Assembly (NCBI RefSeq): GCF_036345015.1
Contig: NZ_CP084098.1
Coordinates: forward strand, 1,067,326 to 1,131,325
Direction of reading: 5' to 3'
DNA: 64,000 bases
Source of the DNA: Cyanobacterium sp. Dongsha4
GTDB taxonomy: Bacteria; Cyanobacteriota; Cyanobacteriia; Cyanobacteriales; Cyanobacteriaceae
The notes beneath the pieces were generated by a model, which saw only the letters and a program-made list of their open reading frames with translations, was not told where the DNA came from and searched no databases. Position 1 is the first letter of the stretch; the number at the start of each line of letters is the position of its first letter. This document shows positions 37,934 through 47,614 of this stretch, one piece after another. Made by a program: the position numbers and the translations under genes.

Positions 37934-38956
37934 ATGAAAAGAATTAGTTACCCCATACTAAAAATATTCTTAATTTTAACAATTTTTAATTTAGTTGCTT
38001 GTAACCAAGAAAAAATATCAACATCTACGGAAGAAAACACGACAGAAATAAATCAGAATCAAACAGAAAATCATCAAGAAAAATTAAATATAACCGTTAC
38101 AATTCCTCCTCAGAAATACTTTGTTGAAAAAATTGGCGGCGAGTTAGTCAATGTTAATGTGATGATAGGACCAGGATTAGAACCTCATACCTATGAGCCA
38201 CAACCTCAACAGTTAAGCAGTTTAGCCGAATCCAGTGCTTATGTTGCCATTGGTGTCCCTTTTGAAGAAGTATGGTTGAATAAAATCACAACAGCCAACT
38301 CTCAAATTGTCATGATTAATTCTGGAGAAGGCATTGATAAAATACCTTTAGTCGGTCACGATCATGATCACAGTCATGAAAATGATAATCATAATCATGA
38401 AGATGAACACAATGAAGATGATGAACATAATAAAAATAATCATACATCAGAAACGAGTAGTCCAGATCCCCATATTTGGCTATCTCCAAAATTAGCTAAA
38501 ATTCAGGCAGAGAATATTTATCAAGGTTTAGTTAAAATAAATCCAGAAAATCAGCAAATATATCAAGAAAATTTAACCAAGTTTTTAGCGGAAATTGATA
38601 GTATTGACCAAAAAATAAAAGAAAAATTAGCACCAATTAATAATAGAACTTTTTTCATTTATCATCCTGCATGGGGATACTTTGCTCAAGAATATAATTT
38701 ACAACAAATACCATTAGAATTTGAAGGGCAAGAAGTCACTTCTCAGGAGTTAAGTAATTTAATCAAACAAGCAAAAGCAGAAAAAGTTAATACGGTATTT
38801 GCTCAACCTCAATTTAATAATAAAACCATGGAAATATTTGCTAAAGAAATTGGGGCGGAAATCGTTTTATTAGATGATTTAGCTCAAAATTGGTCTGAGA
38901 ATATGTTATCTACTGCGGACAAATTAGCGAAAGCTATGACAAAAAATACTAATTAG
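37934..38956 (+). CDS. znuA: Zinc ABC transporter substrate-binding lipoprotein ZnuA
   Basis: 340 residues. The lipoprotein signal ends in the lipobox L-V-A-C23. Metal-ligand histidines occur in EPHTYEP, PDPHIWLSP and YHPAWGYF, with a C-terminal acidic ligand (LDDL). A His/Asp/Glu-rich loop around residues 140-175 (HDHDHSHENDNHNHEDEH) is typical of zinc-binding members and argues for Zn over Mn. It delivers Zn2+ to an ABC permease at the outer face of the inner membrane. znuC follows after 82 bp; no znuB is adjacent. Confidence 0.93.
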   Translation: MKRISYPILKIFLILTIFNLVACNQEKISTSTEENTTEINQNQTENHQEKLNITVTIPPQKYFVEKIGGELVNVNVMIGPGLEPHTYEPQPQQLSSLAESSAYVAIGVPFEEVWLNKITTANSQIVMINSGEGIDKIPLVGHDHDHSHENDNHNHEDEHNEDDEHNKNNHTSETSSPDPHIWLSPKLAKIQAENIYQGLVKINPENQQIYQENLTKFLAEIDSIDQKIKEKLAPINNRTFFIYHPAWGYFAQEYNLQQIPLEFEGQEVTSQELSNLIKQAKAEKVNTVFAQPQFNNKTMEIFAKEIGAEIVLLDDLAQNWSENMLSTADKLAKAMTKNTN

Positions 38957-39038
38957 TACTGAATAATTCTATAAAGAATAAATTAGATTTGGGAAAATAA
39001 AAATAGTTATTTATATCTGATTTTCTACTCATAAATAT

Positions 39039-39797
39039 ATGCTCAATGAATGTGTCATCAAATTAAAAAATATTCATGTTAGTTATGGAAAAAATCTAGT
39101 ATTAGAGAATATTAATTTAGAGGTAAAAGAAAAAGATTTTATCGGCATAATCGGGCCTAATGGTGGTGGAAAAACTACTTTATTAAAAACTTTATTAGGA
39201 TTAATCAAACCCCAACAAGGGGAAATTTCTGTTATGAATTATCCTCTAAATAAAGGTAGAAAATATATTGGTTATGTCCCTCAAGCCTTAGAGTTCGATC
39301 GCACCTTTCCTATTTTTGTGGAAGATGTAGTAAGAATGGGCAGACTATCGACAAAACATCTATTTAAACCCTACAATCACTATGATGAAGAAATTGTTAG
39401 CCATTGCCTTCAACAGGTAGGAATGGAAAAATTGCGATCGCGCCCTATAGGGGAATTATCAGGGGGAGAAAGACAGAGAGTATATATAGCCCGTGCTTTA
39501 GCCACTAAACCGAATATTTTACTATTAGATGAGCCTACCGCTAATGTTGACTCAAAAGTACAAAACAATATTTATGAGTTACTAAGAGAATTAAATGAAT
39601 ATATGACCATATTACTAATATCTCATGATTTAGCGGCAATTTCTAGCTATGTAAAAACCATTGCTTGTTTAAATCGTCGCCTACACTATCACCAAGATAA
39701 ACTTATTACCCCAGAAATGATTCAAGCAACTTATCAATGCCCTGTGGATTTAATTGCTCATGGTATTCCCCATCGAGTGTTACCGAAACATAAATAA
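39039..39797 (+). CDS. znuC: Metal ABC transporter ATP-binding protein ZnuC
   Basis: 252 residues with Walker A GPNGGGKTTLL, signature LSGGERQRVYIARAL, Walker B ILLLDEPTANVD and the switch His in LLISHD. The sequence is typical of Zn/Mn importer ATPases. It lies 82 bp after znuA on the same strand. The permease gene that normally completes the operon is missing downstream, where a repeat-rich gap and convergent TSUP gene are found instead. Confidence 0.92.
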   Translation: MLNECVIKLKNIHVSYGKNLVLENINLEVKEKDFIGIIGPNGGGKTTLLKTLLGLIKPQQGEISVMNYPLNKGRKYIGYVPQALEFDRTFPIFVEDVVRMGRLSTKHLFKPYNHYDEEIVSHCLQQVGMEKLRSRPIGELSGGERQRVYIARALATKPNILLLDEPTANVDSKVQNNIYELLRELNEYMTILLISHDLAAISSYVKTIACLNRRLHYHQDKLITPEMIQATYQCPVDLIAHGIPHRVLPKHK

Positions 39798-39916
39798 CCT
39801 GAGTTAGGGATAAATTTTCATCTATGAGTAATGGAGAAAAGGGCAAAGGTAAATAAGGAATAGGGAATAAGGTTAGGGGCAATGGTTTAATAATTAAGAA
39901 TTAAGAATTAAAAACC

Positions 39917-39951
39917 CCGAACTCCGAATTCCGAACTCCGAACTCCGAACT
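39917..39951 (+). repeat. Heptamer array CCGAACT x5
   Basis: Five 7-bp units (one degenerate, CCGAATT) in the gap between znuC and a convergent TSUP gene. They are preceded by TTAAGAATTAAAAACCC-like sequence and followed by GCTTTGCGGAACGAGCG, which recurs near 59790. Confidence 0.88.
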
Positions 39952-40018
39952 CCGTAACGCTTTGCGGAACGAGCGCAGCGAACTCTCATTTCCCCCCAAT
40001 CCCCTAATCGAGATTAAT

Positions 40019-40822
40019 TTAAAACCAACCAATTATATTTCTGATAGCTAAAATAATTACCGTAATCATAAAGATTCTTCTTAACCATAAATTACTCATT
40101 TTTAAAGCCCATTTTGCTCCTAAAATAGCCCCAAAAAACATAGTTATTCCTAAAATAATACCGAGTTGATAATCAACTAATCCTTGACTCATAAAAATAG
40201 CTGTAGCAATAAGGGAAGAAAAAATATTTAAAACCTTTGTAATTGCCACTGCTTCTACAAATGTCATGTTTAAACAGCCGATAAAAGTAGCGGTTAAAGT
40301 AGTTACATAACCTCCACTAAAAAAACCACCATAAACTCCCAATAAGAAAGTAAGAAAATAGCCTATTTTTTCCATTAAAGGTGAAGATTTTTCCTGTTTT
40401 TCTACTCCTTTATTTTTGTTAATTATAGAAAAAATTAACACGGCTATCATAAAGACAGAAATCAGCAAAGGCATTGTTTCAGCAGGTATTATTAATACTA
40501 ATAACGCTCCTAAAATTGAACCAATAACCGTCAAAATTGAGAGTAGAGGTATATCTTGCCTCTGTTTGAGAATATCTCCCTTCAAAAAAGGTATTGTTCC
40601 CCCAATACTCATAAAAATTAGTGCAAACATATTAGTTGCGATCGCATCTGGGGGAGAAATCCCAAACTCTAACATTACAGGCACGGTAATGAGGGAATTA
40701 CTACCCGTCACCACCCCAATAATGCTTGTGACAAGAAAAATAAAGACTAAAAAAAATAATTGAAATAAGGTCACAATTGATAAAATTAAGCCAAGATTTC
40801 TTCTAGTTGATGTTTTTGCCAC
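40019..40822 (-). CDS. TSUP (TauE/SafE) family permease
   Basis: 267 residues with about eight membrane helices, including the TSUP-type first repeat GVVTGSNSLITVPVML and GGFFSGGYVTTLTATF in the second. TSUP proteins export or import organosulfur compounds, sulfite or sulfoacetate. The start at 40822 overlaps the end of the preceding ABC gene by 37 bp; a GTG at 40774 (about residue 17) would remove the overlap, so the start is uncertain. The substrate is unknown. Confidence 0.85.
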   Translation of the reverse strand: MAKTSTRRNLGLILSIVTLFQLFFLVFIFLVTSIIGVVTGSNSLITVPVMLEFGISPPDAIATNMFALIFMSIGGTIPFLKGDILKQRQDIPLLSILTVIGSILGALLVLIIPAETMPLLISVFMIAVLIFSIINKNKGVEKQEKSSPLMEKIGYFLTFLLGVYGGFFSGGYVTTLTATFIGCLNMTFVEAVAITKVLNIFSSLIATAIFMSQGLVDYQLGIILGITMFFGAILGAKWALKMSNLWLRRIFMITVIILAIRNIIGWF

Positions 40823-42534
40823 AGAGATTTATATAAACCCTCTTGAGACAATAGTTGCTCATGGCTACCTATTTGTACAATATTACCATCTTCCATAACT
40901 AAGATGCGATCGGCATTTTGAGCCGCCGACATTTGATGGGTGATGAAAATAACAGTTTTATTTTTCTCCTGCTTGAGATTTTCTAAAATTTGCGTAGCAG
41001 TCTTATTATCGACACTAGACAGAGCATCATCTAAAATCAGAATGGGAGCATCCGTGTATAAAGCCCTAGCTAATGAGCTTCGCTGTCTTTGGCCACCAGA
41101 TAAAGCAATTCCCCTTTCTCCCACCAAAGTATCGTATTTTTGCGGAAAATTGACAATTTCTGGGTGAATTTGGGCTTGTTTTGCCGCATATTCTACCTCT
41201 GTTATTTCACCCACAGGATCACTATAGGCGATATTATTTTTAATAGTAGTGGAAAATAAGAAGCTATCTTGAGGCACATATGCGATCGCACCTCTCAAAT
41301 CGGTTAAATTAATGGTAGTAATATCGACACCATCCAAAAATAACTGCCCTTGAGAAATATCAATTAAGCGAGGAATAGCATTAGCTAAAGTAGATTTTCC
41401 TGAGCCAATTAAGCCCACAATTGCCACTGTTTCACCCGCATTAATTTGAAAATTCAAACCATTTAAAGCAGGTTGAAAAGCATTGGGATAAGTATAAGTT
41501 AAATTAACAGCTTCAATATTCCCTTTGATATTATCTATGGATAAATTTACATTATCAATATCATTTTTAATTTTGGGTTCAACTTCCATAATTGCTTCAA
41601 CCCTATCAATACTAACCTCACCCCGTTGATAAGTAGTAATAGTAAAACCAAGTAAGGCAGTAGGGAAAACTAACCTTTCTACATAAATAATTAAAGCAAT
41701 AAAATCTCCAACAGTAATTAAACCTTTTTCAATATCAGAAGTGCCAAACCATAGTAAAACTAATAAACTAATATTGGCAATACCACCAATAATAGGAAAC
41801 AGTAAATTGCGAGTTCTTGCTAAACTTAAATTAGCCTTAAGGAGACGTTGATTTTTTTGAGAAAAAGCCCTTCTTTCATTATCTTCTTGAGCATAAATTT
41901 TAATCAGAGAAATACCGCTCATATCTTCCTGAATTAACTCACTAATATCCGATAGTTTCTCTTGTACTTCAGCTTGATCAACTCTTAATTTATCACTAAA
42001 TAACTGTACTGTGACTAACATTAAAGGATAAATAGCCAATGCCATTAAACTTAATTTAACATTGATAAATAACATGGCAGGTAAAGTCAAACCATAGGCA
42101 AAAATAGTATTAATTAAACTTAAAATTGCAAAACCAACTAAACGACGAATATTGTCCACATCGCTGGTAGCACGGTTAATTAAATCACCAGAAGTATTAG
42201 TATTAAAGTAAGCAGGTTCTAGTTTTAAAAGGTGTTCAAAAATTCTTTGTTTTAAATCAAACTCTACCTGTCTGCCAATACCAAAAATAAGCACACGGGA
42301 AGCCATACGAATCGCCCACATTATACAGGCTAAAACGAACAAAATGACCACATAACTAACAAGACGATTAAAGTCAAAATTAGCTTGTAAATCATCGAAA
42401 ATATCCCTAATCAACCAAGGAATATAAACACCAATGACATTGACAACAAATAAAGCGGAAATGCCCCAATATAAACTTTTTAAATGAGGTTTTAAATATG
42501 ATATTAACTTTGATAATCGATTAGCCTTAGCCAT
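40786..42534 (-). CDS. ABC exporter (MsbA/MdlB-like half-transporter)
   Basis: 582 residues. Residues 1-320 hold six membrane helices of a type IV exporter. The nucleotide-binding domain (about 340-575) has Walker A GLIGSGKST, signature LSGGQRQRSSLARAL and Walker B ILILDDALSSVD. It probably works as a homodimer, or with a partner elsewhere, to export lipids or drugs. The TSUP gene overlaps its 3' end on the same strand, suggesting cotranscription. Confidence 0.93.
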   Translation of the reverse strand: MAKANRLSKLISYLKPHLKSLYWGISALFVVNVIGVYIPWLIRDIFDDLQANFDFNRLVSYVVILFVLACIMWAIRMASRVLIFGIGRQVEFDLKQRIFEHLLKLEPAYFNTNTSGDLINRATSDVDNIRRLVGFAILSLINTIFAYGLTLPAMLFINVKLSLMALAIYPLMLVTVQLFSDKLRVDQAEVQEKLSDISELIQEDMSGISLIKIYAQEDNERRAFSQKNQRLLKANLSLARTRNLLFPIIGGIANISLLVLLWFGTSDIEKGLITVGDFIALIIYVERLVFPTALLGFTITTYQRGEVSIDRVEAIMEVEPKIKNDIDNVNLSIDNIKGNIEAVNLTYTYPNAFQPALNGLNFQINAGETVAIVGLIGSGKSTLANAIPRLIDISQGQLFLDGVDITTINLTDLRGAIAYVPQDSFLFSTTIKNNIAYSDPVGEITEVEYAAKQAQIHPEIVNFPQKYDTLVGERGIALSGGQRQRSSLARALYTDAPILILDDALSSVDNKTATQILENLKQEKNKTVIFITHQMSAAQNADRILVMEDGNIVQIGSHEQLLSQEGLYKSLWQKHQLEEILA

Positions 42535-42851
42535 GCTTTACCATCTTTATTTTTTCTTCATTTTTATATGATAAGCCAGTCTGCATTGAAGTTTCATCAT
42601 AGTGTTGGGGTGAATGGATTTGAAAAGGGCAAAGGGCTAGGGGCAAAGGTAAAAGGGCAAGGGTAAATAGTTAAGAATTAAAAACCCCTAACTCCTAACT
42701 CCTAACTCCTAACTCATTTCCCCCCAATCCCCATTCAGAAGTATAGAGATCTTATGAAAGAAAAAACAGTGGTAATATAACTTTATGATCAAAGACTTAA
42801 ATGTCTGTTGGACTAAATTAAATCTTTTCATATTCAAAATAAGTAAAAATT
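42535..42851 (+). other. ABC exporter-ndhN divergent intergenic region
   Basis: 317 bp. The centre (about 42620-42735) is another copy of the GGGCAAAGGTAAAAG / TTAAGAATTAA / CTAACTC composite. The rest should hold divergent promoters; none is convincing. No ORF. Confidence 0.5.
42688..42715 (+). repeat. Heptamer array CTAACTC x4
   Basis: Four perfect units, the same heptamer as at 21964-21998, within the same flanking composite. Confidence 0.9.
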
Positions 42852-43319
42852 ATGCCATTATTGACCACTGGAAAAGCATTTATTAAAGATTTAGAAAAAT
42901 CTGGTTCTGTTGCAGTTTATGCTCCTTTAGAGGGCGGTTTTGAAGGACGTTACCAGAGAAGGTTAAGAAGCTATGGTTATCAAACTTTTAATCTTTCTGC
43001 TAGGGGTTTAGGAGATTTAAGTGCTTATTTGATGAATGTTCATGGGGTGCGCCCTCCTCATTTAGGAAAGAAAAATATCGGACAAGAGGGAGCGGTAGGA
43101 CCTACTTATTTTGTACCACCTATTGCGGGTTATCAGTTAGAAAATTTACCTGCTAAGGCTAAAGGTTTAGTTTTGTGGATTATTGAGGGTTTTGTGCTTT
43201 CTAATCAAGAAAAACAGTATCTAGTTGATTTAACGAAACAAGAACCAAAAATTAAAGTAGTATTGGAGTTAGGTGGCGATCGCTTCTTCCGTTGGCAATC
43301 TTTATCCGAAGCATTTTAA
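42852..43319 (+). CDS. ndhN: NDH-1 subunit N
   Basis: 155 residues, MPLLTTGKAFIKDLEKSGS with later GGFEGRYQRRLRSYGY and NVHGVRPPHLGKK, matching NdhN, a peripheral subunit specific to the cyanobacterial/chloroplast NDH-1 complex on the thylakoid membrane (cyclic electron flow, respiration and CO2 uptake). The length is normal. It is monocistronic here. Confidence 0.96.
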   Translation: MPLLTTGKAFIKDLEKSGSVAVYAPLEGGFEGRYQRRLRSYGYQTFNLSARGLGDLSAYLMNVHGVRPPHLGKKNIGQEGAVGPTYFVPPIAGYQLENLPAKAKGLVLWIIEGFVLSNQEKQYLVDLTKQEPKIKVVLELGGDRFFRWQSLSEAF

Positions 43320-44012
43320 ATATTTAACAATTAGCAATTAGCAATTAGGAAAAGACAAAAGGTTAAGGGTGAATGGTTCTTCATAATTGATCATAAAAAA
43401 ACATGAAACCTAACACCTGATACCTCTTTCTGAACTCCTCACTCAGGTGATTTTATTTTTCTGGGTTAAAAAAAGGTAAAGTTTTGTAAATTAATCACTC
43501 ATTAACCTAGAAAATATTGTTATATTATTCATATAGAAATCAGATAAAGATTTCTACTCGAAAGACAAAACAGCTCATTGTAAACTTTGAATAAATTGAG
43601 GTAAAAAGGCTGAAAACAAGATTAAATCTTTGTCTTTTGCAATCCGAAACAGCTTGTATTCTGTTCGAGATTTTCTGACCTATTAGTAATGAGAGCAAGG
43701 GAACTAATCGATGGTCAAAGTTAAATAATTGACTACTTAGTGCAACTCTATATAGTGTTAATTTAAGGTAGAAAATATAGTCTAAAAATAAGGAGGTTAA
43801 TTAAGCTGTTTACGGTAAGTTACGTTGTCCATAAAATCAATAGCAGTAGCCAGTACCAGAGTCTTGAGTTTTCTAAAATGTGGCTTTAAGGGAGTAAGAT
43901 GATAAGCTAGAACGTATAGTTGTTATCTCTCTGAATATTATCACCAAGGATAGAAAGCAAAAAAAGGACGGGTCAACTTTCGGGCTACTGTTGTTGTTAT
44001 GAGAGGTTTTTT
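43320..44012 (+). other. Long gap with decayed ORF and possible structured RNA
   Basis: 693 bp without an intact gene. The left end has repeat debris (TTAGCAATTAGCAATTAG; ACTCAGG near 43440). Positions 43545-43700 contain several short dyads (GAAATC...GATTTC; AAGATTAAATCTT). Positions 43797-43922 on the minus strand hold a 41-codon protein-like tail. The last 200 bp form a long leader before the small gene at 44013. No rRNA, tRNA, RNase P or tmRNA signature was found. Confidence 0.45.
43797..43922 (-). pseudogene. Possible decayed ORF tail
   Basis: The minus-strand frame between a stop at about 43925 and the stop at 43797 reads ...LAYHLTPLKPHFRKLKTL then LATAIDFMDNVTYRKQLN. The composition (hydrophobic stretch, conserved-looking FMDNVTYRK) is protein-like, but there is no start and upstream codons are interrupted by stops. 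It may be the C-terminal relic of a transposase or membrane protein; this is a weak call. Confidence 0.25.
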
Positions 44013-44231
44013 ATGATTACGGTTAAAGGTGAAATTCAATATCGTGCGATCGCATCTGGCACATGGGTTTTAGTAAGCGACACAGGAGAAACCTATGAGT
44101 TGTATAAGCCTTCAGAAAATTTGCGTCAAGAAGGATTAAAGGTAGAAATAAAAGGTAATATTAGAAGCGATGTTATGACTATTGCAATGGTGGGGCAAAT
44201 CCTTGAAGTGAAGGAATTTCATATCTACTAA
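44013..44231 (+). CDS. Small beta-rich hypothetical protein
   Basis: 72 residues (MITVKGEIQYRAIASGTWVLVSDTGETYEL...EVKEFHIY) with alternating polar/hydrophobic residues and glycines suggesting a small beta-barrel (OB-like). It has a GAGG-like element shortly before the ATG. No family recognised with confidence. It lies 125 bp upstream of ald on the same strand. Confidence 0.68.
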   Translation: MITVKGEIQYRAIASGTWVLVSDTGETYELYKPSENLRQEGLKVEIKGNIRSDVMTIAMVGQILEVKEFHIY

Positions 44232-44356
44232 CAAGTCTGAAAATTAGGAATATCCCTTAAAACTAATCATCCTAGCATCCGCGATTATCCAAACATTTTT
44301 TCATCAAAGCCCAATTACCTTATAATTTATCAAGGATAATGACTTAAGAGGTTAAG

Positions 44357-45445
44357 ATGAAAATCGGTGTCCCTAAAGAAATAAAAGATCGAGAGTTTCG
44401 AGTCGGTTTAACTCCTGCTAGTGCAAAAGTTCTGATTGAACAGAATCACCAAGTATTTATCGAAGATAATGCAGGTCTCGGTTCTGGTTTTACTAATCAA
44501 GATTATGAAAGTATAGGGGCAAATATCGTTGATCAAAGCACTGCATGGAATCAAGAATTAATTATTAAAGTCAAAGAACCTCTATCAGAAGAATATCAAT
44601 ATATTAATCAGGGACAAATATTATTTACATATCTTCACTTAGCCGCCGATCGCATCTTAACAGAATTTTTAATTAAAAGTGGCGTAACTGCGATCGCATA
44701 TGAAACAGTACAATTAGCAGATGGCAGACTACCTCTTTTAACACCCATGAGTATTATCGCAGGGCGACTCTCTGTGCAAATTGGTGCGAGATATTTAGAA
44801 AAACAGCAGGGCGGTAAAGGGATTCTATTAGGGGGAATGCCGGGGGTTACTCAAGGCAATGTTGTCATTCTTGGAGGAGGCATCGTTGGCACAGAAGCGG
44901 CGAAAATAGCAGTAGGAATGGGGGCAAAAGTAACTATTTTAGATGTGAATATTGATCGTCTTTCTTACTTAGAAACTCTATTTGGTTCAAGAGTTGAACT
45001 ACTTTACAGTAATTCCCAACACATAGCCCAAGTTGTGCCTCATGCTGATTTATTAATTGGAGCTGTGTTAATTACAGGTAGAAAAGCACCTATTCTGGTT
45101 TCACGGGATTTAGTTAAACAAATGTCCCCCGGCTCGGTTATTCTTGATGTAGCGGTGGATCAAGGTGGTTGTATTGAAACTTTACGCACAACATCCCATA
45201 GTCAACCTAGTTATGAAGAAGAAGGAATAATTCATTTAGGTATTCCCAATTTACCCGGTGCAGTACCTCGCACGGCAACTCAAGCCTTAAATAACAATAC
45301 TTTACCCTATATTGTTAAATTAGCAAATCAAGGTATCGGGGCTTTAAAACAAGATCCCAGCCTAGCACAAGGGTTGAATATACAATACCATCGTTTAGTG
45401 CATCCTGCGGTACAACAAGTTTTTCCTGATTTAGTCACGACCTAA
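44357..45445 (+). CDS. ald: Alanine dehydrogenase
   Basis: 362 residues starting MKIGVPKEIKDREFRVGLTPASA. The NAD-binding Rossmann motif VVILGGGIVGTEAAKIAVGMGA is around residue 170, and the catalytic regions KVKEPL and HLAADRILTE are intact. It interconverts L-alanine and pyruvate plus ammonia with NAD. The length is normal and a good AGAGG-type site is close to the ATG. Confidence 0.96.
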   Translation: MKIGVPKEIKDREFRVGLTPASAKVLIEQNHQVFIEDNAGLGSGFTNQDYESIGANIVDQSTAWNQELIIKVKEPLSEEYQYINQGQILFTYLHLAADRILTEFLIKSGVTAIAYETVQLADGRLPLLTPMSIIAGRLSVQIGARYLEKQQGGKGILLGGMPGVTQGNVVILGGGIVGTEAAKIAVGMGAKVTILDVNIDRLSYLETLFGSRVELLYSNSQHIAQVVPHADLLIGAVLITGRKAPILVSRDLVKQMSPGSVILDVAVDQGGCIETLRTTSHSQPSYEEEGIIHLGIPNLPGAVPRTATQALNNNTLPYIVKLANQGIGALKQDPSLAQGLNIQYHRLVHPAVQQVFPDLVTT

Positions 45446-45679
45446 TCAGACTATACTTTAACTGGTCGGTTAAGGTAAAAAGGGCAAGGGGCAATCATTT
45501 GAGTTAGGAGTTCAGGGTTCGGAGTTAAAATTAACAGATTTCGAGAAAAAAACTCATAAATCGATTTTCTCTTTTTAATCGTTTGAGTAACGAACCAACA
45601 TTCAGAAAATCAAACCTGAAACCTGACACCTGAAACCCGACACCTATTCCCTAACCCTATCTTTAACACCAAAACAAAG

Positions 45680-46450
45680 TTAATTAACGGGGGGGGCAAT
45701 ATACTCTTTAATACCAACATAATCTAGGTAACGCTTAATAGCTTCTTCCGTATCCCCTGCAAAGGCAACTTGTCCTTTATTTAACCAAATACTGCGATCG
45801 CACAAATCTTGGACATAGTCTAAACTATGAGAAACAAATAAAATAGTGCTACTTTTTTCCCACAAATCTTGAATTCTTTGCCTTGACTTTTGGGTAAAAC
45901 GAGCATCTCCCACAGATAAAACCTCATCTAAAATGAGAATATCAGGCTCAACATCCGTCGCTACAGAAAAACCTAAACGAGCTTTCATACCAGAAGATAA
46001 GGCTTTAACAGGTATTTCTGCATAGTCTTCTAACTCCGCAAACTCCAAAATTTCCCGAATACGCCCCTTCATGTCTTCCTTACGATAACCAAGCAAAACT
46101 CCATAAAGAATAATATTATCTCGCACCGACATTTCCATGTTAAAACCAGCTCCTAACTCAATTAAAGGGGCAATTCTTCCCCTAACTCGAACACTTCCTT
46201 CTGTGGGTGGTAAAATACCACAAATTACCTTTAAAAGAGTTGATTTCCCTGCACCATTAGAGCCAATTATCCCGATTTTTTCTCCAGCACTAACAGAAAA
46301 GTCAACATCTTGCAAAACCTGTTTTTTAGCGGGTTTAATATGTTTCCCTTGTAAAAAAGAAAAAATAGTTCTTTTCAAATCATAAGAAAATTCCTCTTGG
46401 GTTCTACGCCACAAAGAAACTTGATCTAATCTAATAACTTCTTGAGTCAT
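45680..46450 (-). CDS. Polysaccharide/teichoic-acid type ABC exporter ATPase
   Basis: 256 residues with Walker A GSNGAGKSTLL, the Q-loop region, a signature segment KALSSGMKARLGFSVA, and Walker B ILILDEVLSVGD. This places it with KpsT/TagH/Wzt exporters of surface polysaccharides. It lacks the extra C-terminal carbohydrate-binding domain of long Wzt proteins. It follows its permease partner by 72 bp on the same strand. Confidence 0.92.
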   Translation of the reverse strand: MTQEVIRLDQVSLWRRTQEEFSYDLKRTIFSFLQGKHIKPAKKQVLQDVDFSVSAGEKIGIIGSNGAGKSTLLKVICGILPPTEGSVRVRGRIAPLIELGAGFNMEMSVRDNIILYGVLLGYRKEDMKGRIREILEFAELEDYAEIPVKALSSGMKARLGFSVATDVEPDILILDEVLSVGDARFTQKSRQRIQDLWEKSSTILFVSHSLDYVQDLCDRSIWLNKGQVAFAGDTEEAIKRYLDYVGIKEYIAPPVN

Positions 46451-46522
46451 TTTTTATTTAATAAAATATTAATTTATTTAAGTAATATCGAATAATTAAA
46501 ATATCAATAAAATCAATTAGTT

Positions 46523-47350
46523 TTATAACAAATCCATAAAAGCAGATTCAAATTTTCGGAAAAACAAAATTCCTAAAGTTAGAATAATAACTCCTGCTAA
46601 AATTCCTTTAAACAATAACATAGCACTGGGTATATTTCCCATGAGGCTAATATCTCTTAAACTTTCAATAATTGATACTAAGGGATTTAAGCCAAGGATA
46701 GGTTGAATTCTGGGTGGTACGATTTCCGCAGGATAAAAAACGGGACTGGTAATCCACATAACGAAAGTAGTAATTTCATAGAAGTAGCCTAAATCTCGAA
46801 AGAAAACAAATAAAGCACTAACAAATAAACCTACTCCTGTACACACCAAAACTAAAGAAAAGAAGGGAATTAATAATAAGAATATATATAGAGGGTTTTT
46901 GCTATTAATAAGAGTTACTATGGCTAGTAAAGGAAAAGAACTAATCATAAATTGAAAAATATTCGCCGCAATCATTGACAGAGGAAAAACGGGAATAGGT
47001 AATTTAATTTTATTCAGTAAATCTCCATTAACAACAATACTACTGAGCGCCTGTGTAGTGGAAGAATTATAAAAGTTGATGACTAATAAACCTGTGAAAG
47101 CCGCTAAAATATAACTAATTAACGAGTCATTGTAGTAAGAAGCAAAAGTCGAACCAAAAATAGTAGTATATAATCCTGTCATAATAATAGGATTTAACAA
47201 TGACCAATACACACCCAAATAAGAACCACGATAACGAGTATTAAGATTTTGTGGTACTAAGACGGAAAGTAAATCCCAATAACGATGAAAATTTCGCCAA
47301 AACACTGACTGCTCTTTTTCTTTAATCTTTTTCTTTCCCGCTAAAATCAT
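46523..47350 (-). CDS. Polysaccharide ABC exporter permease (ABC-2 type)
   Basis: About 275 residues from the ATG at 47350; a GTG at 47365 gives five more. A cytoplasmic N-terminus is followed by RYRGSYLGVYWSLLNPI, diagnostic for the Wzm/TagG/KpsM permease family, and about six membrane helices. With the downstream ATPase it exports an undecaprenyl-linked or lipid-linked surface glycan across the inner membrane. No glycosyltransferase genes are adjacent, so the glycan is unknown. Confidence 0.92.
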   Translation of the reverse strand: MILAGKKKIKEKEQSVFWRNFHRYWDLLSVLVPQNLNTRYRGSYLGVYWSLLNPIIMTGLYTTIFGSTFASYYNDSLISYILAAFTGLLVINFYNSSTTQALSSIVVNGDLLNKIKLPIPVFPLSMIAANIFQFMISSFPLLAIVTLINSKNPLYIFLLLIPFFSLVLVCTGVGLFVSALFVFFRDLGYFYEITTFVMWITSPVFYPAEIVPPRIQPILGLNPLVSIIESLRDISLMGNIPSAMLLFKGILAGVIILTLGILFFRKFESAFMDLL

Positions 47351-47614
47351 AGACAATAACAACACATCAATTGAGTAACTCCCTTTGGAATAGGTCTATT
47401 GTATCCTAGAGTTACCTCCCCTCGATATGAAATTTTTGGGTTGTGATAAGCAAAGAGCAAAGTTAAAAGGGCAAGGGGCAAAGGTAATAAACAATTAGTA
47501 ATTAGTAACTTCAGCACTTTAAGAATTAATTTCTCCCTCATACCCCAATCCCCTGACACCTGATACCTATTCAAATCTGATATTCTTACAATATTGAACT
47601 GAGGTTAATTTCAG

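Noticed and set aside
47347-47574. A 75-codon minus-strand frame between the permease and the response regulator.
   Set aside because: Much of it is the dispersed repeat composite (GGGCAAGGGGCAAAGG, CCCCAATCCCC) and it overlaps the permease start; no protein-like conservation visible.
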